Assembly (NCBI GenBank): GCA_037892935.1
Contig: JAYXKI010000017.1
Coordinates: forward strand, 372,001-436,000
Source of the DNA: Phlebopus portentosus
Taxonomy: Eukaryota > Basidiomycota > Agaricomycetes > Boletales > Boletinellaceae
DNA: 64,000 bases
Direction: 5' to 3'
Shown here: positions 12,201-24,000 of the stretch, piece after piece
Position numbering within the stretch: the first letter of the stretch is position 1
Layout: each line of letters starts with the position of its first letter
Notes under the pieces: generated by a model
What the model was told of the DNA's origin: nothing
Databases searched by the model: none
The model's input: only the letters and a program-made list of their open reading frames with translations
Program-made: the position numbers and the translations under genes

Positions 12201-12469
12201 ACAAACGTTCGCGCTTGAGTATACGGAGCACTAACAGCGACCATTTGCCTTTGAGGCTTGATTCTGACGTCGGTTCTGATAACGATGTCGGTGGACAGCA
12301 AGAACAGGATCAGGAGAGTCAGGATCAAGAGAGTCCGGATGAATTGTTATTGCGACCTCTGGCGCGGAAAGGTCGGCACGACCCGAGACGTTCCGTGAAC
12401 GAAGACCTCTCGAACAAACCTGATCTGCCTATCGACGACGACGACGACGATGACGATCTATACGTCTAA
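9242..12469 (+). CDS. FunK1 fungal-type protein kinase B (intact)
   Basis: Five exons (9242-9928, 9987-10961, 11029-11305, 11355-11524, 11579-12469) give 999 aa with consistent phases. FunK1 hallmarks: RVFYHSVLIVGTEARFFRWD and FDPTVTVAS in the N-terminal part, GRCCRGYWSTK glycine-rich turn, FLKDVWR with probable ATP-anchoring Lys near 517, an EGNVL Glu near 530, LHRDVSLDN (659-666) and LIDWEFS with Asp 684 in place of DFG, then GTWAYMST and HQDDLESLLYVSL. All key catalytic residues are present. The N-terminus is very acidic (DADYVVVDDDEVDVDYPYPW). The C-terminal tail has basic patches (GSKRS, ENKRSRLS; possible nuclear signals), a Gln/Glu/Ser/Asp stretch and an Asp run ending DLYV. Substrate and partner are unknown. 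Exon 1 is mosaic between A-like and C-like sequence. Confidence 0.9.
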
Positions 12470-13741
12470 TCGGATATGTCATAGGCCTATCTGGACACGA
12501 GACAGTCTTCACATAATAGATGTCCAAGGGTGCGCCCTGTAGCAATTCTCCCATAGATGCAGACTGGATTGCGGGGGTAGGCCTGTATAGCCGTATTTAT
12601 GCTAGATGGCTTTGTACTATTCTTTGATCATTGTATTTTCATTTTCGAATCTCATTGTTGAGCTAGCAAGTGTGGACTATAATCGTTCGCATCTCGTTTT
12701 TATTGCATTTACATTCCAGCATAATCAATACTACTTCTGTACATACAATACAATATGTCTAGATCTTTTTTGTTAGTACACCTATCACTCGTTGCGGTTT
12801 CTCGATCATTACCAGAACTCAAGAGTGAATATCGTCTACGAGATACCTAATATTATCAAATGCTAGGTTATCGGGACGGGGAGGAAGTCAACTATCCGTG
12901 ATATGCAAAGCGAACGTTAGCCTCTATCTATGACAGCTCCGCCAACGTAGGAAAGAAGGTCGTTTGCAAGTACATACTGTATCACTGTATGATCTAGCCT
13001 GTCGTATCAGAAGTCACATTCCAAGATATCGCTCTTTTCTACGGTGCATTTAGATGCATGCAACAAATTCTGTTTGTATGCAAGGCAAAATTAGAGACCA
13101 TGGCGGGTTGAAGCAGATAATCAAAGAGATACGGAGACAAAGGAGGGGTCTGTGGCCATTCCCCACTTCAAACTTTCAAAGCACAACAACGTTAGCATAG
13201 TAAGCACGCTTCAGTCTTTGCTCCGTTTGTCTTTTGAACCCAGACGTTAACCTGTTGATAGATAGGGTATGACCGGCCGACGAGCTACTTTATCGAGTTT
13301 GAGTACTTAAGGACCTCACGAGTACTATTCCAGTTGCGAATTGTAGCTCAGTAGTGCTATCCGATTGATGTACATATAATTTGATCATTTTACATAGGAA
13401 CCTTCATTACCTTTTCGTTCGACGCTCCTTACTCTCGCGCAGCTAACAGTAGATTAGGACGATTACTCTCTGAATCCTGCAGTCATTATGGGTCCAGGTG
13501 CGGGCGCCTGCTTCGCTCGAAATGCCCTTGTCATTTCGATGAAAACCCAGCGTACGTGCTCGTGGGTATTGACCCAGGTGATGAAACGCTCTTGTATACA
13601 TGATGTCAAGTCTCCGGTTTCGTCCTGGGATACTGATATATGATGAAGCTTAGGAACACACCAGAATCATGCAGAAAGGAGGACAGGACGACTTCTTTTT
13701 TCCTTGCTGACGTATGCAGCTTTGTATAGTAGGTTGTGTGT
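12470..13741. repeat. Kinase array spacer B
   Basis: Noncoding spacer most similar to spacer C. It holds the conserved hairpin TCGAAATG/CATTTCGA at 13517-13539. No gene supported. Confidence 0.6.
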
Positions 13742-13806
13742 TTACGTAATCAAATGATTCACATGACCCAACAACACACGGTGTGACGGAGTTGGTAACA
13801 CGCGTC
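13742..13806 (+). promoter_or_regulatory. Conserved kinase promoter block, unit C
   Basis: TTACGTAA (13742-13749), TTCACATGACCC, CACACGGTGTG (13775-13785) and GTTGGTAACACGCG, about 110 bp before the ATG at 13851. Confidence 0.6.
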
Positions 13807-13850
13807 TTTCTGTCAAGTTCAACCTCCACCAGCCTTTCAAACCTACAACT

Positions 13851-16800
13851 ATGTTCCAAGACGACGTAGATGCAGACTACGGCGTAGTCCGCGATGACGA
13901 AATCGACGTTGACTATCCATATCCATGGGACAATGACCCCGAGCCCAAGACTCCGCTTCGCCGGCCTAATCCTCACGATCCTATAGAACCACGTCGTAGA
14001 CGCGACCGTATTCGAGGTCGAGTTCCCTTGACGCGAAATTACGATGGGTCTTTGACACTGCCAGGGGATATCAAAGACGGCAGCAGTCAGGAAACGCAGG
14101 ACGATCATCCATTGAGAGTACCTCAACGAGAGCTTTTATCGGATCCACTTCATTCAGACGGTCTGTCTGGATACTCGCGATTATCCCAATCTGAACTGCC
14201 TCTTCGTAATGCAACAACAACTCCACGCCACAACAGACGCGCTCCTTTGGCGAAGGAAACCCCGCTGGCTTTGAGAGAGACCACAAACAAGCATGCCATG
14301 CATCCGAACAAGGCAGAAGATAAACACCTTCGAAACGCAGATGACGGAATAAGAGTGCTTATCGGACCGATGCCAGTCGAGGAGTTCCTTGACGAATTTC
14401 TTCCGGCAGTAGATGAAAGTGAGATGCCAGATCCTACAGGTGCATTCGACGCTGTGCCTGCAAAAGCGACTCATGAAACACATATTTATCCTCCCCTGGT
14501 ACGTTTCTCCTTCCGAATCGCAGCCTCATAAGTAACATTTTCTTCATCTAATCAAGATTGCAGCCATCAACGAGAACGGGCGCTGTCCGGGCCTGACATT
14601 CGTTAACACTTCAGTCACCTCAGAGCAAAGCGGTCGAGGGGTTTCCAAGCCCGATGTTACTGCGTACAACGAAGGCGATGTGTCTCTTCTTAAACAAGTC
14701 CGCAGCAAAACCAGTAATGTGATTCATACATGTGCCAACTTGGGCATCGCGGAGACTTTCTTCGAGGTGAAACCCGACGATCAGAATCCGCTTAAGGACG
14801 ATCACGAGGAGAACGAGTCTTTCTTCGACTGGGAAAACTATAAGACTGACTCGCGCAAAGGGGAAAAGAAAAAGAAGGCGTTCGGCCAGAATGTTTCGTA
14901 TGCTTCGGAGGGTTGCGCGCGTCAACATCGCGTCTTCTACCATTCCGTACTCATAGTTGGCACAAGAGCTCGTTTCTTCCGATGGGATCGCGCGGGAACT
15001 ATAGTGACTAGAGCATTCGATTACCAGCAGAATCCGGAGCTGTTGTGCCGATATCTATGGCGATTCAGTGGCGCCGATATGGTTGAGCGCGGCTTCGATC
15101 CTACTGTCACCATCGCTTCGCAACGAGAAATTGAGTTGTTTGAGGATGCTGTCACCGAGGAGGTCATATTTCAGAAGAACATTGACAGCAACGATACAGC
15201 GAAGCTGCATGAAGCCGTGGAAGTGCATTTCGAAAAGAATAAAGTAACGAAAGTCATGGTCCACAAAGGTTCTCAATCGACACCTGAAGAGTATCTTGTT
15301 TCCGTGCCTGTACACTGCCCATTGTCCTCTTCGGGCCGCTCCTCCCGTTGCTATTGGTCGACTAAAATAGTGAAAAAAGGGGATGGGAACATAGAAAAAG
15401 TCGAGATAGGTTTTCTGAAGGACATCTGGCGCATCGATTTACCCGGTCTCACATCGGAAGGCGAAATTCTGTCCGATATGGGACAAAAAAAAGTGCCAAA
15501 CATACCTGAACTGGATTGCTTTGGAGATGTACCGGTACGGCTAGATTTCTGTGAATGCTTAGCGGTATTACCAATTAATTTCATAACTAGGATGAAGATA
15601 CGGATTTTCTTGACTCAGAAGGAGATTCTGGTGATTCAGCACATGATCTCGGAGAAGGAGAACCAGTCATCGGAACCTCTGAGGAACCGCAAACTACGAG
15701 GACTCAAGAATTTATACATGAAGAGTGGGTCAGCGCATCATGTCACGTGCTCCCGGAACAATCGACAGACGATCTATACCGTCGTATCGTCAGACATGTG
15801 CATTTCAGGATGACGACCACCACGGTCGGATATCCACTCAGTGAATTTACTGATGCTGTTGAGTTATTCCTGGCATTACAGGATGTACTTGAAGGTGCGA
15901 TTTCCCGTACCTTCTTAGCTATCATCTGACGATGTTTGTAGCTCTTATTGTTGCATACGAAAAGTGCAAGAGACTGCATCGAGATGTCAGCCTGGACAAT
16001 ATCATTCTATGTAGATGCAGGGTGACGGGGAGAAGAATAGGTGTTCTCATAGACTGGGAATTTTCAGTCCTTGTAGACAGGGAAGGGAAAGCGGGAGATT
16101 ATTATCGATCGGTGTGTTTACTTCAGACAGACTTGACCTTCATGTCTTAATTCCACATCTAGGGAACTTGGGCATACATGTCGACAAATGCGCTTCTCAG
16201 GAAGTCGGGGTTTCGTCACTCGCATCAAGATGACCTGGAATCGTTGTTCTACGTTTCGCTATATTGCGCCGTTTTATGGCTCCCACATAATATCAAAAAG
16301 AGGCTTGGGACCTGGATGTTTAACTTTTTCGACTACTCTTCTTTGGACGATGAACAACCTTCTGGCGGTGACAAGAAGCGGACATATAAGTACAATCCGT
16401 CGAAATTCACGACAGAATTCCTTTTTAAGAATGGTCATATCAAGGCTTGGTTTTCGAACACATACGCTGACCTCGCAACTTACGCGGAGGAAAATGTCAA
16501 GGGCCGTTTAGCTCTGACAGCATGGACAAGCGAAGATGTTTGGCGTCATATGCGTGCCGTCTGCAATGGCCTTTCCAAGGGAAAGCAGACGGGAGTCGAA
16601 AGAGTCGCTCATGGCGTGGCGGATAAGTTCATACCGGGCGTGTCCTATTATTGGGCCACGCGCGTATCGACCTCGATCATCACAGGTTCGCGCGTCAGCG
16701 AAATTTCCCAGCCTCAGTCGGAGCGTGGTAGTAAACGATCAATGACGGAAATTGAGGGACCCTATCAAGAACCTCAACCAGAGAACAAGCGCTCCCGGCT

Positions 16801-17044
16801 GAGCATACGGAGCGGTAATAGCGACCATTTGCCTTTGAGGCTTGATTCCGATGGCGGTTCCGATAACGATGTCGGTGAGCAGCAAGAACAGCATCAAGAG
16901 AGTCAGGATCAAGAGAGTCCGGACGAACTGTTGTTGGGACCTCTGGCTCGGGGAGGTCAGCATGTTCCAAGATGTACCCTAGATGAAGACTTCTCGAACA
17001 GACCTGGTTCGGCTGACGATGACTACAGCGATCTATACGTCTAA
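13851..17044 (+). CDS. FunK1 fungal-type protein kinase C (intact)
   Basis: Five exons (13851-14498, 14557-15534, 15591-15894, 15942-16111, 16163-17044) give 993 aa. Exon 3 must start at 15591 after TAACTAG; the apparently longer uninterrupted frame there simply reads through intron 2. Kinase motifs are complete: RVFYHSVLIVGTRARFFRWD, FLKDIWR, LHRDVSLDN, LIDWEFS, GTWAYMST, HQDDLESLFYVSL. The acidic N-terminus (DVDADYGVVRDDEIDVDYPY), basic patches (GSKRS, ENKRSRLS) and tail ending DLYV match kinase B. Exon 3 encodes a longer acidic linker than in the other units (DEDTDFLDSEGDSGDS). Intron 1 is nearly identical to that of B, and the C-lobe groups with B rather than A or D. Confidence 0.9.
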
Positions 17045-18480
17045 TCGGATATGTCGTAGTCCTATTCGGGCACGAGACAGTCTTAGGCAAAGGTCGTCTG
17101 GAATCTCTTCACATGATGTATGTCTAAGACTGCGCCCTGTAGTGATTTACCATTGGTGTAGGCTTGATTGCGGGCTGGTCCCGCTGAGCCGCATTTATGT
17201 TAGAGGGCTTTGTTCTATATTCGGATGGCTTTGAGTCGTCAAGCAAGTGTACTCTATAATTATTCGCATCTCATTTTTATTGCTTTATGATTACATCCTA
17301 GCATAATCACTACTACATATGTACATACGATACAACATGCCTAGACCTTTCAACCTGTCGTTTTTGATCGTGAGCATGGCGATCACCGAGATACCTGGAT
17401 GATTAAATGCCAGGGGAGGAAATCAACTACCCCTCATACCTCTTGTCAACAAAATCTTCCTCTATCTATGAAAGCCCCATCAACTCAGGAAAGAAGATCG
17501 CTAGCATGTATCCATGATCTATTCTGTTATATCAGAAGTCGCATTCGACGATACTGCTATTTTGTTATGGTATTTGGATGCATGCAACAATTTCTGATTG
17601 AATGCAAGGTAAGACGAGGGATCATTGCGGGCTGAAGCAGATAAACAAAGAGATGTGGGGAACAAAGGAAGGGTCTGTGGCCATTCCCTCGCTTCAAATT
17701 GTCGGAGCGCGACGTTAAGCACGCTTTAGTCTTTGCTCCGTGTGTCTTTTGAACCCCAGATGTGAACCTATTGATGGATAGAGGTATGACCAATTGGCAG
17801 ACTGCCTTTCCGAGCCTGAGTACTTGAGCACGGTACTCACCTTACAAGTACTATACTATGTAGCTGCGTAGGGTTGTAGCTCAGTAATATAATCCAATTG
17901 ATGTGCATACGTATTTCTTATTTTACAAAGGATCCTTTTGTTGCCTTTTTGCTCGATGTGCCTTACTTTCGCATAGCTAATAGTGCATTAAGCCGATTAC
18001 TCTCTGAATCCTGCAGTCATTATGGGTCCAGGTGTAGGCGCTTGCTTCGCTCGAAATGCCCTTGCCATTTCGATGAACTTGAAGGGCACCCAGCGTACGT
18101 GCTCGTGGATATTGACCCAGGTGATGAAGCGCCCTGCATGCATGGTGTCAGTGCTCCGGTTTCGTCCCGGGGTACCGATATATGAAGGTTAGGGACGCAC
18201 CAGCATCCTGAGAACGTGCGGACGACTAGAACGAAAGACTGGAATTTAATCCTAATTCTTGCAGATTTCAGACATAGAGATTCACATATCCGCTTGCGTC
18301 CGGGTGGATAGTTATCGGAAATATGAAGTCCCTTTCTTCTCTGGGAGAATGATCAGTGCGGCCTCTACTGAGTGGTCAACATGTGACGCTCCGCACTGTA
18401 GTCCGTCCCATTTGGCTAATTTTTATCATTCAGTTATCACCTGAGGGAGATAACGCGTACGTGTGGTGGAGGTCATCCAC
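17045..18480. repeat. Kinase array spacer C
   Basis: Noncoding spacer similar to spacer B, and over 18000-18350 also to spacer D. The hairpin TCGAAATG/CATTTCGA lies at 18051-18073. It runs into the 3' flank of the minus-strand NTPase gene. No gene supported. Confidence 0.6.
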
Positions 18481-18666
18481 CAAGCAAGAGTCATGCAGAG
18501 TTGAATAGGACACCATTCATTCATTTCACCATTTTGGTGTCTTAGATGCACTCTATGGCCGAGCTCGTTTTAGAATGTGTAGAGATGATTACTGACTGAT
18601 ACAAGACGGCATGTATTGCAATATCGTACAAAACTTAATGACAATCGAAGGCACGGGAAATCTACT

Positions 18667-20526
18667 TCAATACTCCAAACGATACACGTTGTCAATCAGG
18701 TTGGCACTGCGCAAAGGCATACTTACATCCTTACCCCCCTTATCGTCCGACACAACCACAAGGTCAACACGGTTGCTGCGTAACGACTGTAATCCCTCAG
18801 GCTTGATGTCATGACTGGTAATTTTGACCGTCACCTGTAGTATTACCGTGTGGTCAGTGGCCGGCTCGTACAGCCAGCCGTCAAAGAATACCTGATTGTC
18901 GTCCGCCGGAATGTAGAACGCTCGTTCTTTCTCTTCAGGGGGGTCCCCGTGGTAGACGATATGTTTCACACTCGCGGACTCGGGCGATGGTTTATTCTGC
19001 TGCCCATCCTCTATCCTCACCGCATGGCCCTGGTGTCCGATAAGTAGAGCGTACATTTCGCGCGATTCATCATCGAAGAGCCAATGCTGGTTCTTTTGAT
19101 CGAGCTGCCGCTTAGGATTCCTCGTCATTTTTCGCATTTGCCATTGTCCGCCAAGCGGGAAGAGGTTTAGGACACATGCTTCCAATAGGCCACCCGCTGA
19201 TGCCCTGGCCTTAGGGGTTTTCAAAAATTGGCGATAAAGCTCACGACCCTTCTCTGCCTCCCGTACATCGAAAGCTGTATAGACCAAGTTCACGACGTAT
19301 TTCGACGCAAATTCCACATACCATTCTCTAGCATCTTTCCCCTGACGCCTTGCAATGAACACGAGGTGAGAGAATTTCGTCTCGAAGTAGCCACGGCCCA
19401 CGTCTCTGACAATCTTCACGATTCCGTCCCAGTCAACACCGTCGATATTCTTTACGATGTCTGTTTTATAGTCGTCTGGGGCTTTTGCGTTCTCATACGC
19501 AGCACGAGCGCTTGGACCATACAGGCGGAAAAACTTTTCCAGAGCACGCTCCGCGATTGGTGTTTTGCGTCCTTGAAGCTTTCGCCTATTTTAAACATCA
19601 TTGTCATAACTTGTTTATGTGATGACTGACTGTGAATAAACTCTTACGCGGCAATAATCTCCGCCTCCGAAAATGGCTCCATCCAAACAGTCACAAACGT
19701 CTTATGTTTGGAATAGAAGGTGAAGTGGGTTTCGCGCGGCGATGCCGCCATAACGATCTTTCGACTTGATGAGTTGCAGGCTTCCACGAAAGACAGGGGA
19801 GTGATAAAATTTTGCTCGTTGCTGTCGACGAGGAACCAAGTGTGCTGAGGTAAAAAGAGGAATTCCTTCTTGACTAATTCCGAATGATAAACTCCAGTCG
19901 CATGGAAAAGGACGAATTCGCCTGATTTAAACTGATAGATGGTCGTTTGCTGCGCGAGCAGGACGAAAAGGAACAAGCTCTTCCCTGGCGTACGTTTAGT
20001 TAAATGCGCAAAAGAGCAAAGAATTTCTCTCACCGATGCCTGGGGTACCGCTGATAACGACACCAGGGACCTCGTCCTCCCCAGAATGCTCGATGTGCAG
20101 ATCCTTGAATGGATTGTATGGAGGGCCTATCGCGTCTGACAGCTCAATTTCCGGCTTCGGCACATAGCCGCTTTCTATTCCACCTTCTGTGCCGAAGAAC
20201 TCCCAGATGCGAGCCAAGATAAACTGATACTCGTCTCGCACAAGAATTCCATGAGATTTGAAAGAATTAAGCAAGATTGACGGCACCTGATTTTTAACAG
20301 TCCATTCCAACGCGGTAATATACTCTGGCACCGGGACATTTGCTTGATCATCGGGTCGATCCCGTACAACTTTGTGAGTGACGTAGACACGGTCCGGGTT
20401 TTGATCTTTCCAGGTCTGGTAGTACAATGCAGCCAGACAGCCTATGTACTCGAGATTGTCTATCTCAATGCGTTTCGCGTCAGGGAGTCTGCTTGTCACG
20501 TCGTCCCACGCAGTATCGAGCGACAT
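18667..20526 (-). CDS. Crinkler/RHS-type P-loop NTPase with C-terminal nuclease-like domain
   Basis: Three exons (20526-20034, 19984-19648, 19585-18667) splice in phase to 582 aa. The start is the ATG at 20526. Walker A is GTPGIGKS (about 159-166, split by intron 1) and the Walker B-like strand is TWFLVDSNEQ. The C-terminal part has FFDGWLYEP followed by ILQVTVKITSHDIKPEGLQ, an Asp then Gln-x-Thr/Lys arrangement resembling the PD-(D/E)XK-like nuclease of CR/RHS proteins described by Aravind and colleagues. Family knowledge: such proteins are scattered in fungi, oomycetes and trypanosomes, proposed as effectors or element-derived. No secretion signal or typical LFLAK header is visible at the N-terminus. 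It lies opposite to and inside the kinase array. The role here is unknown; nuclease activity is inferred. Confidence 0.78.
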
Positions 20527-20737
20527 AGTGTGATGAATAAATAGTAAGATTCAGTCACACAGAAGATTCTCCTTGCACTCAGATCACACCGCTACTGACT
20601 GGAATAACCGTAGCATTAGTGTGGTAGTCGGGAGGGAAGAATCCCTCTTACATTCGCTATCTACCAGCTATATAAACTAAACTACACACGGGGGAAACGT
20701 GAAGGCTAAATGCAAGCCCTGATCACGTAAGCCATTA

Positions 20738-20970
20738 CTGCCGTTTTCAGAATTGTTTAGAAAAGCAGATCACGTAAAAAAATGCTGCATCGCCTCAGAA
20801 AACCCCCCAAAACCCAACAAACCTTAATTTTTCTCCGCAACGAAGCCATACCACGTCTTCCTGTAATGTCGAAAATTATGCCATACTGTATGTGCATAGA
20901 TGCATGTAAAAATACCGATGCAGCGATTTTTCACGTGATCTGCTTTTCTAAACAATTCTGAAAACGGCAG
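20738..20970. mobile_element. MITE-like element 2, 233 bp, TA target duplication
   Basis: The ends CTGCCGTTTTCAG and CTGAAAACGGCAG are exact inverted copies, flanked by TA at 20736-20737 and 20971-20972. The inverted repeat continues about 58 bp inward, including TTAGAAAAGCAGATCACGT, with a few mismatches. No coding capacity. It sits directly before the promoter block of kinase D. The TIR sequence is unrelated to elements 1 and 3. Confidence 0.83.
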
Positions 20971-20988
20971 TAACACAGTTAGAATGTT

Positions 20989-21056
20989 TTACGTAAGTAA
21001 ATGGATCACATGACCCGACTATACACGGTGTGACGGGTGCTGGTAACACGCGTCTT
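20989..21056 (+). promoter_or_regulatory. Conserved kinase promoter block, unit D
   Basis: TTACGTAA (20989-20996), GGATCACATGACCCG, ACACGGTGTGACGG and TGGTAACACGCG, about 105 bp before the ATG at 21096. The MITE ends only 18 bp upstream of the TTACGTAA core. Confidence 0.6.
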
Positions 21057-21095
21057 TCTTTCAAGTTCAACCACTACCAGCTTTTCAAAACAGCT

Positions 21096-24000
21096 ATGTT
21101 CCAAGACGATGTAGATGCGGCCTACGTCATAGACGATAATGAAGTTGTAATTGAATACCCTTATCCATGGGACAATGATCCTGACTGTCCGCCGCCAAAG
21201 ACTCCGCTTCACCGCCCTAACCCTCATGATCCTATGGAACCACGTCGGAGACGCGACCGCTTTCGAGGTCGAGTGGCGGATGATGGATCTTTTACGGTAC
21301 CCGGGCAGACGAAAGGCCTTGCACTACCCGGGCAGATCAAAGGCAGCTGTCAGGAGAGTCAGGAGAGTCAGGAGAGTCAGGAGACACAGGATGATCATCC
21401 CTTGAGGATATCTCGGCGAGAACCCCTGCCGGACCACTTCATTCAGACAATCTTACGGACTACCCTCGATTATCCCAATCTGACCTACCTTTTCGTACCG
21501 CAACAACGACACCACGCCACAATAGACGTCTTCCCGTCGCGAAGGACGCACCTCTGACCTTGAGACAGACTGCGAACAGACATGCAATGCTTCCGAACAG
21601 GGCAGAAGACAAGCATTTCCGAAACGCGGATGAAGGAATGAAAGTGCTCATTGGGCCAATGCCCGTCGACGAATTCCTCGACGAATTTCTTCCGTCAGTG
21701 GATGAAAGCGAGATGCCAGATCCTACAGGCGCGTTCGACGGTGTGCCTGAACAAGCGAAACATGAAGAGGAGATTTACCCTTTACTGGTGTGTTTCTTCT
21801 TAGTTGCTAATTCATAAACAACCCCTTTTCATCTAATCAAGATTGCAGCTATCAATGAGAACGGGCGCTGTCCAGGCCTGATTTTTGTCAATACGTCGGT
21901 CACTTCAGAGCAGAAGAAACGAGGGGTTTTCAAGCCGGATGTCACCGTCTATAATGAAGAGGACGTGTCCCTACTTAAACGAGTCCCCAGCAAAACTAGC
22001 GACGTTCTTCACACATGTGCTAACTTGGGCATTGCGGAGGGCTGCTTCGAAGTGAAACAAGACGACGAGAGCGATCCATTTTTTGATTATTCTGAGGAAA
22101 AGGGCAAGCATTTCTTCGACTGGAAAAATTATGCTAAGGATGGGTCTTCGTATAAAAAGAAAAAGAAAGCATTTGGCCAGGCTGTATCGTACGCTTCGGA
22201 GAGTTGCGCACGCCAGCACCGTGTTTTCTATCATTCCGTGCTCATAATCGGCACGGGCGCTCGATTCTTCCGATGGGATCGTGCCGGAATCATTGTGACT
22301 AGAAAATTCGACTACCAGCAAAATCCGAAGCTGTTATGTCGATATCTGTGGCGACTCAGTGGTGCCAATACGATTGAGCGTGGCTTTGACCCCACCATTA
22401 CCATCGCTTCAGCGGCCGAAACTACTGTGTTTGAGAAAGTTGTCACCGACGAGGTCGCGTTTCAAAAAGGCATTGATCACAGCGATCAGGCGAAGTTGGA
22501 CGAAGCCCTCAAAGTACATTTTGAAAACAAGAAGGTGACGAAAGCCATTGTCTACAGCGATTCAGGATCGCAAACGGAAGAATATCTTGTTTCTGTACCT
22601 GTCCATTCTCCATTATCCTGCGCAGGCCGCTCCTGTCGTGGCTATTGGTCCACTAAAGTGGTGAGGAACAAGGATGGTAGCATAGGAGGCGAGGTGGGGT
22701 TTCTAAAGGACGTCTGGCGTAATGATTTTCCCAGTGGGACAACGGAGGGCGACGTTCTGTCCGAAATGGCGGGAATTGTTCCCAACATACCACGAGTGGA
22801 CTGCTTTGCAGATGTACCGGTACGCTGATTTGCCGTAAATGAATATTGGTATTGGTGATTGATATTCAACCATTTCTGCTGGTTTAGGACGATGATTACA
22901 GTAAATCGGAGGTTACAAATGGTGGAGGCCAACATGTCTCTGGAACCACTGGAAAAGCGCAGACGACTAGGACTCAGGACTTCATATTTAAAGAATGGGT
23001 CACTAAGTCATGTCGCATTCTTCCCGAAAAATCCGTGGACGATCTTCATCGTCGTGTTGTCAAACACGTACATTATCGAATGGCTTCCAAGACAGTTGGA
23101 TATCCGCTCAGTGACTTTACTGATGCTGTTGAACTATTTCTAGCGTTGAAGGATGTTCTCAGAGGTGGGTGTTTCCGTTCTTCTTGTCACACTCAGTCTG
23201 ATGGTGCCTGTAGCTCTGATTATTGCGTACAAAAAGCTGAAGAGACTTCACCGTGACGTGAGCATGGACAACATTATTCTATGCAGATCCAGGAAGGACA
23301 ACAGGCGGGTGGGCGTTCTTATAGATTGGGAATTCTCAGTCCTCGCAGACAGGGAAGGGAAGGCAGGCGACTACTACCGATCTGTGGGTTTGCTCGGCTC
23401 TGGTCAATCAAATCACTGTGCCTAATTAAATATTCAGGGAACTTGGGCGTTCATGTCAACGAACGTACTCCTGAGGAGCCTCGATTTCCGTCACTCGCAT
23501 CAGGACGACCTCGAATCGTTGTTCTATGTTGCGCTGTATTGCGCTGTCCATCGGCTCCCGCATAATCAAAAGATGGCGCTAGGAGGCTGGATGCATAATT
23601 TTTTCGATCAAGCAAATCCTCAAGAAGATGGCAGTGCAATTGGCGGTTACGTGAAACTGAGCTACAAGCACGATCCAGAGAAGTTCAGAACGGAATTCAT
23701 TTTCGAGAACGAGCATATTAATGCTTGGTTCGCGAAGTCGTATCCGGATCTTTCAACTTTCTCAAAATTGGTCAAGATTGAGGATTCCAAATGGACGAGC
23801 AAAAACGTCTGGAGACATATGTGTGCCCTCTGCGAAGTTCTTTCTGAGGGAAAACAACAGGGAGTCACTAGGGTCGAACATAGCGTGGCGGATAAATTCA
23901 TCCCGGAAGAACACTACATACAATTGGGCAACTCAAATTTCCGTCTCCAACGTCGGCTCGGGCTCGCGACTTAGTACAATATCCCAGCCGCAGTCAGGTC

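Noticed and set aside
15535..15813. Extension of kinase C exon 2 through intron 2
   Set aside because: The frame stays open by chance but loses the DEDTDFLDSE to EFIHEEWVS sequence that aligns with the other copies; splicing at 15534/15591 restores it.
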